Below, one piece after another: positions 32,576-44,689 of a stretch of 64,000 nucleotides of DNA. Position numbers and translations under genes: made by a program. The notes below the pieces were generated by a model. The model did no database searches. It was given only the letters and a program-made list of their open reading frames with translations, and was not told the DNA's origin. Numbering within the stretch: the first letter of the stretch is position 1; the number at the start of each line of letters is the position of its first letter. Source of the DNA: Scatophagus argus. Its lineage: Eukaryota; Chordata; Actinopteri; Scatophagidae. The stretch lies in assembly GCF_020382885.2 (NCBI RefSeq), contig NC_058501.1, forward strand, positions 16,736,001 through 16,800,000, written 5' to 3'.

Positions 32576-33587
32576 TCACCAAGGCACATATTTCACATTG
32601 AGGCCAATCAGTGTGTGGAAGAGGCATCTTGATGTTACAGCAATAATTTAAACATGATGATATAATAGTAGTAAATAAGAATAAAAACTGTATAAAAGTA
32701 CAAAAAGATAGGAGACTTGCTCCACTGCAGCACAAAATAAATAGATCCACCAAGTTACTTAAATAAATAGTCAATACTGCGACAAATACTAGAATAGGAA
32801 TGAACAAAAATTATAGTGATAAAATTGGTAATCTACATTATATTGTAGAAAACGACATAATACACAAAAGCACTGTATACAACAATTTACATTCTTGTAC
32901 ATTTATGTACACCTGTACAGAACATAGTGTCACAATACATAGTATTTTAAGGCTTTGGGTGTTAAACTAAAAAAACAAAACAAAACAAAGCAAAACAAAA
33001 CAAACTTTTCTACCCCAAAGCACAAGTTCAGAACCAGCCATCTCACTCATCCAAGAGGCTAATCCTAACAAGTTTGTGCAAAGAATCTAATCAGGTCCAT
33101 CAGTGCTCAGCAACAGGGCACATTCATACATCTTTACCACAACGTTAAATATGCCTTCTCATGCAGAACGCAAGAAAGAGGCATCGAAAATAGAAACTCT
33201 GCATGTGGTACAAAAGAAAGTTTTCACCTCTCTACAGCTAGCATCTTGACTTTTTCAGATTAATGCGATTAATTTCCTCTATGTTAAGACGTGGCACGTT
33301 TGAAATTGTTAGACGATAACAACAACATTTTCTAAAATGTTTACTTTAAGGGCACTGTAAATGAGTGACAATAAAAAACCTTGGCTGTCCCAAATGTATG
33401 CTACATCTACTAGAAGAAATAAACAAAAGCAGTAGATAAAACAAAAGTCACTATCAGAGCTGCAGGTTCAGGAAGTGCTACTGTGTTTTTCTTGAGGATC
33501 AGTGAGAGACAAGACAAAACGAAAGATTAGGGCAAATAAATTCACGTTAATACAGAAAGAAAGATGAGAGTGACACATTACAACTTC

Positions 33588-33650
33588 AAATAAATAAAAT
33601 TAAATAAATTACTAACAGTCAATAAATAAATAAATACATAAATAACATGG
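33588..33650 (-). promoter_or_regulatory. il11: AU-rich element cluster in the il11 3' UTR
   Basis: On the transcript strand this reads as overlapping ATTTA pentamers, including TATTTATTTATTTATTGAC and a second group ending TTTATTTATTTG. Repeated UUAUUUAUU motifs are the class II AU-rich element of short-lived cytokine mRNAs. It starts about 320 nt after the stop. Confidence 0.75.
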
Positions 33651-33966
33651 TTATGAACAAGGCCTTTAGGAGAGCGCTTGGGGAATCTTGACATCATTAT
33701 AGTTAAACTGGCAGTTTGCTTAAACGGGAATCTTGATGGTTGTAAGTGGCTGCAGTATGGCGCATCCTCAGTGGCTTTGATGGAAAGACACATTCTTCAA
33801 CACACACGTCGTTGGCTGACGTTTGGGCCTCTTAAAGGATGTTAATGACTGCAGTGCACACTGAATTGGTTTTAATTCCCCTTTGGATGTGGTGGGACTC
33901 ATTGTATCCTCACTGGCTCTGCAGCCAAGTAGTTACAAGGAAAATAAAATGAATGTGCCTGGATTA

Positions 33967-36900
33967 TCATTGTACTGCAGAGACTTTGCTCTTGAGGCTG
34001 AGAAATGCTCTGTATGCCCAATCACAGAAGAGCTTGAAGTGTTGAAGAAGCTCATGACTGGATTGCAGCACATCAAACTGATAGGGTAGGTGTGGGGGGA
34101 GGGAGGGGGTCGCCGGGGTCAGCCTTGGTGCTTCCACTCTCAGCATCTGTGGGTGAGAAGACAGGCAGACAAACAGATTAGAACAACAACAATGAAGCAA
34201 ACTGTTGTTTCAGATTAAATGCTGAAGACAACTAAGAACAAAAGGGGAAACTCAGCTCTTTACCTGACGGTGCAGCAAGGTGATGAGGGATTTCATTTCT
34301 CTGATTATCTCTACCAACTTGGGCAACGCAGGGTGGTGGTGCTTCTTTGAGACCTTGTTCAGCCACTCGAAGTGGTGCTCATACAGCTTCAAGTCGGCAT
34401 GCAGCTGAGAGAGTGTGGGCTTCAGCTGGAAACAACACAGACATACTTTAGAGACTTTGCATGGGTGTGGCAAGATGTAACTCTGTGGCTAGAAACAAAC
34501 CAGCCCCTCTCCCTTCACAAGCGCGCACACACACAAAATACATTATCAAAGCATTACCTCAAGATTGTTGAGATCATTGGCAGATCTGTTGCTCATTTCT
34601 GGCAGGGACCTGAACCTGTGGGGCTCCACATCTGAGTCAAATGCATGCTCCCTCTGAAAGAGAACACAAGACACAGAGCAGCCAGTTAGTAATTTGCATC
34701 AGCACAATTTTACTCATCCTGAGACCAGTCACGGCAACATGAGGAAAGTATTAGACCAGCACTGCGATTGGATGACTGTTTTCTGTGCTTAGAGACAGTA
34801 GCTCTCACTGAGGGGAGTGTGGTTGATCGGGTCAGTGTGAGTTCACTCACATTCAGCCACCCCAAATGTCAACAATAAGAGCAAATGACCTGAACCCACA
34901 GGATGTTTTCTACAGGGAGCGAGGATAACAACATATGCAGTGACTAAGAAAGCTCCAAGTGGGACAGACAACACAGAGCTGTAGGGAAACTCCAGGGTCA
35001 CAGCTATAAAAAGATGGAATGACGCAGTGCTGCTGCCCAGCGAGAGCTGTGTTGTAAACTACATCCAGACGGCAGATGTAGTGCCCACGGTGGCCACCAG
35101 AGGGGGTAAACAACCTGACTGCAGGATTATGGAGTTCTACCTCAGAAAAGCAGTAATTTAGTATTAAAGGTGTACACCTGATTCAGTAATGAATGGGGAT
35201 AAATGGAGATGACTGATGTGCCTTGCGTCACTTCCAATCAGTAGAGGAACATAACAACATTAGGGTGATGAGTGCTGAGAAATGTTTTGTGTAAACAGGT
35301 TGTGTGGGCCTACTTAATACTTCCTTAACCTGTTATACAGTGTTTTTGTGCTCTTCTGTTTGCCTCCAGTTGTTTGTGTTGATGTTTTTAAGTGATGAAT
35401 GTACTGCATTGTCTCACGTGTCTCTCCATCAGTCTCACTTATGTTTGTGGTCCAATGTTTTGTCTCCATTGCTTTTGTCCCCTTCCGTCCCCTGCTTCTC
35501 CTCTCCCCTCTCTCCCCCTCTATTCTCTCCCTCTCCCTCTCTCATACCAGGTGCACAAGCACACGCAACTTCACATGCACACATGCGCATGTGCACACAC
35601 ACACGCACGCACACACCCCACTGGCTTGTCATCTAGTTGGCTCTGTGATCTCTTCATCTCTTGTGGTTTTTGCTCCATCTTTGTCAGCCTTTAATTCTCC
35701 CTCTTATCCTCCTTTTCTTGCTCACTCCATCGTAGATCATGACCTCACCCGACAGAAGTTAGCATCCATCCTTTTTCTTCCTGAATGCAAATACTGGAAT
35801 GTGATAAATCTTTTTTGATTTTTATCAAGTCACTTTGCTGTGGCGACCGAAAGCAAAACACTAAACACCGCACCTACACAACCAAGACTATTTAGAGAAC
35901 CCTCAAAACACACATACACACAGCCAAAGAAAATGCCTGCACACATTTGCAGCCATACATGCAAACACACACACACACACTTGCATATATATACGATTAC
36001 ATCAGAAAACCTATGTAGACTTATGCGTGTACACGCACACATTTCTCTCTCTTTAAAGCATCAGCTTCATTGCTCTTTTTTTTTTTTTGCAGGGACTTTC
36101 CATGGATTTCCATTCTATTTATCTTTCCTAACTTAGTCTGCTCTTGAGTGGAATTCCACACAATAAGGAAAGTAAATTAAAAATAAATCTTCCATGTTAC
36201 TGAACACTGTTTAATATTGTCCGCAACGCCCTTTGATGATCCTCCTTTCTTCACATCTGGACCCCAGTTTGGACTACTCCTGCATGATAGCCTATAACAT
36301 TGTTTTAAAGCAACATACAGAGCACACACACACACACACACACACACTTTCTGAACACTATCTACTGACCAAGACTAGAGAGAGTATGTGGCTATTTTTG
36401 ATTCCATCCCCCGAACAAAAGAGTTTAAAGATTTGCATAATGCAAAAATAGAATCTAGATCAGTCATGTGTAACCAAAGATCCGGAGATATGATCCCACT
36501 TTCTTTTCACCTGTTAAAACACAGTTGATACACAATCATCAGCTGGAGCCAAATCTTGGCTATGTTCTCAGATCTGATTTTCCTACCCAACTGACTGTCA
36601 ACAAAATAAGATTTCAGGGCAGAGAGTTGTCAGTATGGTGCAAGCGATTCAAATTCATAGATGAAAAAAATAAAAAAAACTCCTCCAACTCCATCCTCAC
36701 TTCCACAGCCCAGCCGCAGAACATAAACATGTTTCTATGTAAACAGGCATGTGATATACTTTGCTGTCATTTCACAGATGGTATGCTTGGAAGTTCAGCT
36801 TTAGTTGGATGCAGGTACGGTGTTGATATGTAGTTCTAAATTTGTCTTGTTGGCACTGATTCCTAGAACTTTATGTTTTGTTTCTCTATCCTCTTGGCCA

Positions 36901-38443
36901 CATCATGTATCACACAAGAACAACACTGTAAAAGTGTGTTTATTCTCCTTAGTTCCATAAAACTTTATATTAATTTCAGTGCACGCTCGCTGGACTGCTT
37001 AGAGGCACCGGTCTGGCCACCAATCTTCCTGCTGCTGCCACCAGTCAGGTGACCGGGCAAACCAGAAGGTTGCTGAGTCAGACCTCCCCTCCCTTCCGAG
37101 TCTAGTGTGGATTAAAAGTGAGATCACTCAGTCAAATCTTCCCTGAGGGTTGTGCTGCTCTGATCTAAGCGTGCACATGGACTCCAGCCAGTCTGTCATC
37201 AATGAAAGCAGCTTAAGTCAAACTGAATCCTGAGCAAACGCAGTGTAATTCGGCGAAACTTTCCACTACAACGCAAGTGCCTTAAAGAGTGATGTTGCCT
37301 AAACTGAAAGGTAACATTAACACCAAAATCCAGTTAGGGGAAGATCAATCAGGATAGACTGAGGCACAATGGCCAGCATCATCCTCCACCCTCACACTAA
37401 CAATTTGATTAGCATGGGATAGTCAGGGCCTCATTAGCCTCTTCTCCAGTCAGTGACTGAGATTAGTAATCACCATGAGGACACGTTCACTTACCAGCAG
37501 TTCTTGGGTGAGCTTCATTAGATTTTTGGTCTGATTGGACAGTTTATCCATGTCACTGGGCTTCCGCTGTGGTACTGGAGAGGCATACGTGAACACAGGC
37601 AGCTGAGCCAATAGCAGCGAGAAGAGGAGCGATGAGGAGGAGTCGAGCAGCACTGCAGGGGTAGAACAAAACGGAAGCAATTAGTGGAGAGGCGCTGTCA
37701 TCTCGCCATAATGATGATGACCCCAGGCCACGGCTGTCAGCTCCAGGAGAACATATTGCACCATAATATAAACAATAGTTCCAGACTTGGCGGAGGAATC
37801 CTGAAGGGCTTCAGTGACAGTGTCATGTTTTCACAGGCTGAATGCAAATCATTAAACGTCGGGCTTTGACACTGAATATCACCATCACTCTTTTACCATA
37901 AGCAACGCAATGAATGCTGCTGATTGTCACACCTGTAACTGGATAGGTACGTGAGTTGGTGGTATAAATTATATAGACCCGGACAAGTCAACAGTAAGCT
38001 CATTCATTCTTTTCCTTTCAAGTTCAAATACAAGGTAGACTAAGTATTAAAAGAGAACCACAGTGCTGTTGAAATGATGAATGCTTGATAATTACAGGTG
38101 AACCACAAGAATCGCTGCCAAAATAACACTGCAGGAGCATCTGAACTGCCTGTCCCAGTGTATCCTACTTTACAGTCAGAGATCACCAGAGAACAAAGTT
38201 GTCCAGACTGAATGTCAAGACACAAGTAAGTCATTTGTTTACACTTTAATATGGAAATAAATAATTTTACTTAGCCTGTAAAAGGAATGAGAAAATAGCA
38301 GTTAACAGTCACATAAACGTTACAGACACGCGGTTTAAACATAACGTTTAGAATTAAAACACAGCAAATCCCATCACAGTGAATAATTAACAATTAAAGC
38401 AATTATGAATCAAAAGACGCTTAAACCGACACTTACATTTCAT
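33967..38443 (-). CDS. il11: interleukin-11, complete
   Basis: Secreted IL-6-family four-helix cytokine that signals through IL-11 receptor alpha and gp130; model of 200 aa. CDS exons in transcript order: 38443-38437 (7 nt), 37652-37495, 34653-34558, 34425-34264, 34146-33967. The signal peptide MKLLLDSSSSLLFSLLLAQL ends near VFTYA. A possible N-glycosylation site (NQT) lies in helix A (DMDKLSNQTKNLMKLTQELL). The middle helices are LSQLHADLKLYEHHFEWLNK and LPKLVEIIREMKSLITLLHR. A Pro-rich loop leads to helix D, HELLQHFKLFCDWAYRAFLS, which matches human LHLTLDWAVRGLLLLK. The five-exon layout with a tiny first coding exon is that of IL11. Teleosts have two copies (il11a and il11b), and I cannot assign which. 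In human IL11 is near ZNF628, as here. Confidence 0.92.
36322..36347. repeat. (CA)n microsatellite in il11 intron 2
   Basis: About 12 CA units. The same intron also has a pyrimidine-rich run at about 35480-35550. Confidence 0.85.
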
Positions 38444-38869
38444 ATTGTTTCGGATCCAAGGGATAGGTAAACCAGCAAAGAAACGTAGATAAATAAATAA
38501 ATAGAAAATTAATAAATAAATTGGACTCCGGAAATTGTCATGTGCTCCGGTTTCTTCTTCGCACTCCACAAGTCAGAGTGAGGAGGAAAAGTTGTCAGGA
38601 CGAGAGAGAATGAATGAGAGAGAGAGCAGAGTGATGACTGAAGCACTCAGAGAGAAAGTCAGGAGAGGAAGGTAAAAGTCAGATATCGTCAAACTTTCAG
38701 TCTTTGGTAAAGTTTGAGATGAGCCCGTGTAGTCTTTATGCAGTGCTGAAGGCAGAGAGACACTTGGACAGTTAGGAGAGAGAGAGAGAGGCAACAGAAA
38801 TTCAGAGAGAGGTGATGCGAGTGTGGTACGTCCAATTTGTGCGAGTGTTTAGGCTTGTTTAAAACTTCC

Positions 38870-38911
38870 TTTATAGAGACGTCTTGCCTATGACACATCG
38901 GCAGTGACTCA
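38870..38911 (-). promoter_or_regulatory. il11: il11 core promoter: TATA box, CRE-like and AP-1 sites
   Basis: On the gene strand CTATAAAGG (TATA box at 38875-38870) lies about 430 bases upstream of the start codon. Immediately upstream are a GACGTC core (38878-38883) and a perfect AP-1 site TGAGTCA (38911-38905; palindromic TGACTCA on plus). Human IL11 is driven by AP-1 sites just upstream of its TATA box, so the arrangement agrees with known regulation. The transcription start should lie near 38840. Confidence 0.7.
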
Positions 38912-38925
38912 CTTCATTCATAAAA

Positions 38926-38975
38926 ACACACACACACACACATACACACACACACTCTCTCTCTCTCTCTCTCCC
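38926..38975. repeat. compound (CA)n(CT)n microsatellite upstream of il11
   Basis: CA units then CT units, immediately upstream of the AP-1 site, followed by a longer pyrimidine-rich run to about 39010. Confidence 0.9.
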
Positions 38976-39800
38976 TCCTCTCTCCCTCTTTCCTCCTCCC
39001 CTCCCTGCTGCCTGTCTCCCTTTGCGAAACTTTAAAAAAATGTTCCGTTGTTTTTTTTCCTTTCCTCTATCACTTTCTCCCGTCCTGTCCTGTCGCTATC
39101 TCCAGCACTTCCTCCGTCGCATCCCGCTACCTGCGCCAATCAGTCCCATCTACCTCTTTTTATCTTTCCATCTCCAAATCTCTTCCCTCCTGTCTCTCTC
39201 TATCACCGCAGACGTTTTAAAAAGCCCATTGTTTTCACGAGTATCAGCATATCTCGTGTAACCATGTATCTTTTACAGCCTTTACTTTTACCTGCCCTTT
39301 CTGTTTCTTGTGCTTGCTCGGTGTGGTGTGCTGCATTCAAGGGTGAAAATGTCACAGACTGTGCGTTCTCACTCGTGTTATTTCATTTATGGCAAGGCTC
39401 CTTTAGGCTATACATGTCACATTCCCTGTATTATAACTAATAAGTGCAGCAAACACCTTTTCTCTCCCCCCTCCCCATATTTCTCTCCCTCCTTTTCTCA
39501 CCCCTTGCTCTTTTTTTTTCAGAGCCCCTCCTGAGACAGCAGCCTGTTATTTCCACTGCCCCCCCCCACCCACCTTCTCTTTTTTTTCACTCCTCTCCAG
39601 GGTGAAGGAAAGAGTGAGGAGTGAGAGACGGATAGGAGCAGGGGAGAGGTGTTGTCCAGACCAGAAGGGGCCTCTGAAAGTGTTGCGTAGAAACAGTGAG
39701 CGGACGCAAACCAGCATATACACATACACACACACTACAGGACATTAACACAGACATGCATGTGAGGGGTGGGAGGTGTTTGATGGGGTCAACACAAGAG

Positions 39801-39803
<3 letters not shown>

Positions 39804-39830
<27 letters not shown>
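39804..39830. repeat. (CA)n microsatellite
   Basis: About 13 uninterrupted CA units. Another of about 10 units lies at 40011-40031. Confidence 0.85.
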
Positions 39831-39831
<1 letters not shown>

Positions 39832-42322
39832 ATATGCACATGGATGCACACACACGACTGTGTCATAGGAAAACATGCTGCTCCAATCGACCGAGACACA
39901 CCAAAAAAGAGGCAGAAATGAGCACAGAAACACGCACTCTGATACATGTGGAACTGCAACATTTTACTGTACACAAGTAAACATGGTTTCTCACACTTTC
40001 TGGAGGTTTTACACACACACACACACACACAAGTAGTAGAGCAGGGCTGTCTGGAAACACTCCGTCAGGTGCAGTAAAGCGTGGCCTACAATTTCAAAGA
40101 GCAAAAACTGAGTTTCCAGGCTTCGCTGAGGGACAGTTGGTGCATCAGATTGTACATATACTCGATATCACAAAGGAGCCGGTAGGTGCACAAACATCAG
40201 ATCTGTGAGGAGCAATGGCTTACTGTATTTTCTTCTCGAAATTTGAAGTTTGACTGTGGCTCTTTTGATTATATCATTTCTTCCGCATCTGTGTAAGGGC
40301 TCCTCACCTTGAGGATCAGCACCACGTTCTACTTATCTCAGCGCCTGAAATTCTCATAACGGTAGGCCTAAATTCACATTTTCTTTTGACAATTGGGTTA
40401 GAATTTTTGCGACATGGGGGTGGAAACCTGGCTACAGACACACGCAAACAAAGGGAGCGAGAGAGACCAGGGAAAAGGAAGAAAGCACTTTTGAGTCTGG
40501 GTGTGAGATTAGGAGACCCTCATTCACAGACATACACTCATGGTGTGGTTAGAAAATAATTAGTGGTGGGCCTTGTATGCGCACATTCGCACACTCATAC
40601 ACATATACACACAGAGTTGCCAGTCCGGTGGTGGGCCTACACAGACAAACAAACACCCTCCAAATGCTCAGGGCTTGGTGGCAGCGAGTGGGTGGCAGAG
40701 TTGTTGTGGTTAAAAAGGGTCATACTCTGTTTTTTCGGGTCAACAGTAGAGAAGAAAAGCAGGCAAAGGAGGAGAGCAGGAGAAGAAGGGGAGGAAGTAG
40801 ATGAGTGCGGTTGGACGTAGGGAGATATTGACACACTCGCTCTTTTTAATTTCCCACATCAAAGGGCCGTTTGAAGACACAGCTGGGGAGAGAAGAAAAG
40901 AAAAGTGAAGTTAGTCACTCTCCCTCATTCCCTTGCTGGGCTGCCTCTCATGATGGGGGTCTCCTGGGTGGTTCTGAAGCCCACAGCCTTCTGTTAGGCC
41001 ATCCGCCAGCGCTGATCACTCACACACCATGACACCGGATGGGTGATCTTTAAGTGAGTGTGTGTCTGCTGGGGTGTGTGTGCACGTGAGCATGCACAGA
41101 TGCCAGTGCGCAAAATAAAAAGAGTTAAGTATCTTTGTTTAGACCTTTATTTTTGTGTGAGAGAGAGCGAGCACCCACTGGCGTATGCCTGTTGGAAAAG
41201 GGGGAATCCAGGGTTTGTGTAAATGGGTGTGCGTACAATATATGTGTGTAATTATGGGTATGTGGTGGTATAAGTGCGGTGTCTGTATGTCGTGCATGAG
41301 CATCGGTGTTTGTGTGTGCGTCTGCGTGTGTTTGTGTGTGGCCTTCATATGCTACCCATTACATCACCAATCTGTGTAAACCACCATAGGAGGAGAAACA
41401 GAGTGAGACACTCAGACTACGACCTCAAAGACATCAGAGAGGAAGGGGAACCTGTGACAGGGCCTGCCAGGCCTCGCAGCCAGACAAGCTTTACTCACAC
41501 AAGCTTCGCTCAGTCCGCTCATGCTTTACACTAGGTTTCCTGTGCCCCATTGCATGTATTCACACATTATTACACGGGCTTCAAATCATTTGAACGCCTC
41601 ACACTCTTTGCTCACCTTTTGCTGGGTTGTTAATCCACACAGTTGTGTGATTCATTCGCCACTTGCCAAAGTCACTTTGATTTAAGCAAAATCCAGGATG
41701 AGTGTTACTATTCTACTATCATATTCTTCATAGGTTGTTTATCTGACAGGGAAGTGCTTGTGCAAGAACAGTTGGGGATTTTTTTCATTGTTTACTTAAG
41801 TGTGATTAGGGTTGTAGTTTGATTATGAGAACAAATACCAAATCAAGCCATTCTGTTAATGCGGGTTTTCCCATAATTGTTTGTTGCCGTGAGTTAATTT
41901 CCAGGTCCAGGTGGATGATAAAGTAGTCTTGTGGGTTTTAGGGTTAAGTCGCATGTTCTGCTTACCTCAGAGTGTCATATGTAAACAGTGCAAATGTAGG
42001 CCGTGACGCAACACTGCTTCGATGGTAAAAGGGATTATGGAAGAAGGAGTAGCAATAAATTCATCATTTTTATGTTGCACCCTCATTTCCTCTAGGGAAT
42101 TCCAACAGGCCCTGAGTAAACAAGCACAACGATTACGTTCAAAGGGAAAACCAAAGGTCCGACCTATTACTGTTAATATTTACTCTACTATAACAGAACG
42201 CTTTCAAGTTTCCCCGTGACTCCTCCACCTCCTCTTTTCCTCTCTACTCCATCATTCTGTCCCTCGTTCAGTCTCTCCAGCTCGCTGCCAAATGGGTGCT
42301 TTTGCCACAGTATCTTATCAGG

Positions 42323-42930
42323 CAGTAGTGGAATGTAACTAAGAACGTTACTGTACTTAAGCACAAATTTGGGGTACTTTTAGAATCTGCCCAACATTTT
42401 CAACAGAAAATCAATAAGCAACTACACTGATAATTCTTTAATCATTTTTCATGCAATGCATACATTTCACTATACAGCGTCTCAAATGTGACAATTAGCT
42501 GTTTTTCCTTCTAATTATTTTATTAATTTGGATTTATTTTGAATAATTTGGATGGTTTGGATACTTATTGACCAAGACAAGAATTGTGAAGATGTCACTT
42601 TGGGCTCTGGGTGATTGTGATCTTATTTCTCAGTGGTTTCTGAATTTTCACAGACTACAAATCGATGATAAGAGGAAAAGAATCAGAAAACCATGGCAAA
42701 AATAATCATTAGTGGTAATCATTAGTTGACATCCTATGCAAAATCATTCAAATTAGCTTGACTTCAACCAATTACAACAGCAAAATCTTGCTTTTACATT
42801 AATGCATGGACGACAATAATGATTATACTTACACACATTTACTTCTCTTTTACTTGCAATTGAGTATTTCACACTGTGGCATTAATATTTTGACTGAAGC
42901 AAAGGATCCGAATACTTTCTTCTTCTGCTA
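42323..42930 (+). repeat. full-length diverged percomorph interspersed repeat (MITE-like)
   Basis: It begins CAGTAGTGGAATGTAACTAA, continues with TACTGTACTTAAGCACAAAT, and ends with GAGTATTTCACACTGTGGCA and AAAGGATCCGAATACTTTCT. This is the layout of a very abundant percomorph repeat whose ends are imperfect inverted copies (CAGTGGTGGAA type). It has no coding capacity, is about 0.6 kb long and is clearly old given its divergence from the consensus I remember. I do not assign a superfamily. Confidence 0.75.
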
Positions 42931-43610
42931 TCTGGGAATCGTCATGGCAACCCTTACCCTAACTCGGTACTCACCGCATCATCACCCCATCCCCCTTCTC
43001 CCCTCCTCTTGCCCCCTTGCTTCAACCTACGTCAGAGAGCGAGTGAGTATGTTAATAGTTTGGTGGGGGGGTGGTTGGGGGGGTAGACACATGGGACGGG
43101 GCTGTAGTCATTGGGCAATAAAGTGACGTCTCTGACTTTCTCTCTTTCTCACTGTCAGTGATCAATGTCAAAGCTTCTTTCAAACAGATATATGACAACA
43201 GACCCTCCTCTCGAGCCCCCACCTCCCTCCTCCTCCCCTCCGCTGGCGAGTCTTCAGTTGAGAAAACTCCCCACGGACGTGATTTACTAATTATGCGTGT
43301 CAATTGCTCTCTTCCTTTTTCATGTGAGCTGCCCCGTTGAGGCAGATATGGCTGTTGCGCATCTGTTGCTTTGCCTTTTTTATTAGACCATTAAAAGGGG
43401 ACATTAACTAGCATCATTACTGCAGGTTTCCTCCACTGGCTCAGCTCACAGAGCCGTGCAAAGGGCAGGATGCAGGGATGAAAGGGAGAGCATGAGGCAA
43501 ACGTCTCTCCCGGCAGAAACTGGGAGAGCAAAATGTTTAAATCAGCTCTCTATTAAACACACATTTACAAGGCTCATTTTGTTTGGAAACCGAACTCCAT
43601 GGTATGTGAC

Positions 43611-43640
43611 AGTGTGTGTGTATGTGTGTGTGTGTGTATG
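43611..43640. repeat. (TG)n microsatellite, imperfect
   Basis: TG units interrupted by TATG, continuing into a GTGAGTGCGTGCATGCGAG run. Confidence 0.7.
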
Positions 43641-44670
43641 CATGTGAGTGCGTGCATGCGAGCATGTGTAAGAGCAAGAGACAGCCGAAACCCTCTCCCT
43701 CATTGACTCTGCATTGCTCACCTGCTCACGTTTCCCACTCACTGCAATCAAACAGTTTGGCGTCTACCAGTGAGGAAATCTCTGAATGAACTAGTTGAAG
43801 CAATAGGTCACAGACAGACTGGGGGGCGGGGGGGGGAGTACGGCGGGAAGCAAGCAACCCACGCAAAAGGAACTTTTTACTGTGCAAACACTCTTTCCAT
43901 CTACCCTGCTTGCTCCCTCAATCTCAGACTGGTGTTAATACACTGGAGAGCCCAGGCTCGCCTCAGAGCTCCCGCTTGCTCCTCCGGTGCTCCCTCCCGC
44001 TCCTCTCACCGCCATTCTCAGTCGCCCTAAACATTCTTTCCTCCCCTGTCATTGCGTGTCCTGTCTGCATCCCTCTCTCTCCCCATCTCTTACTACTTTC
44101 ACAGTGATTCCCCTCAGCCTCCTCTTACTTTCTCTTTGATACATTCACTTGTTTCCACTTCACATCCTTCTCCACCTCCCGGTTTCTCTGTTTTTCTCCA
44201 GTGCTGTTTAGTGCACGGGAGCATCGGTGAAACATAAACAGTACGAGCATTAAAGGATCAAAGTGCATGTAATCAAGCATGTGGATGTAAACAGGGAAGT
44301 ATTTTTATCACCTGGCTGCAGTTTTTCTGCGCTGTTGAGCCTGTACAGAACTTTCATGAGCGTAAAAGAGTGAAAAGAGAGAAGAGAGTAAGTGCAGGTG
44401 CTATTTTTGGTGCATTCCTCAGGATGCAGAATAGTCATCCAGGAGACATTATTTGTGCATTCTCTATCCTTTTGTCACTCTCCTGCCTTTTTGTAGTGAG
44501 TTACTACGTGTGTGACTGTGTGTGTGTCTGAGAGTGATGTATGCTGTATCAAAGCTGACCACTACTTGCCGGCGCGTCGTGCATCTGCGTCAGCCCCACA
44601 CCGAGTCTGCTGTCGTGTTATTCTGAGGAAGCTGAGAGCTGACAAACTCTCAGGGGAAAAGAGGGAGGGC

Positions 44671-44689
44671 TGTGTGTGTGTGTGTGTGT
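44671..44689. repeat. (TG)n microsatellite
   Basis: About 9 TG units. Confidence 0.7.

Larger units (their letters stand above)
31431..33966. other. znf628 5' exon and promoter, il11 3' UTR
   Basis: A znf628 5' UTR piece runs from 31431 to an acceptor at about 31442. A candidate non-coding first exon ends at the donor TCG/GTGAGTA at 32098. The promoter with two CCAAT boxes follows at 32.25-32.29 kb. From 32.57 to 33.97 kb the sequence is AT-rich il11 3' UTR. The open frame at 32223-32465 on plus lies in this promoter and is not supported. Confidence 0.6.

Noticed and set aside
39048-39534. Overlapping open frames upstream of il11
   Set aside because: Produced by a pyrimidine-rich tract; Ser/Leu/Pro-rich translation without any family match.
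39804-40031. CRISPR-like spaced repeats
   Set aside because: The repeated units are CA microsatellites in a vertebrate sequence; there are no unique equal-length spacers.
39587-40060. Several Cys/Val-rich open frames
   Set aside because: Translations of (CA)n/(GT)n microsatellites.
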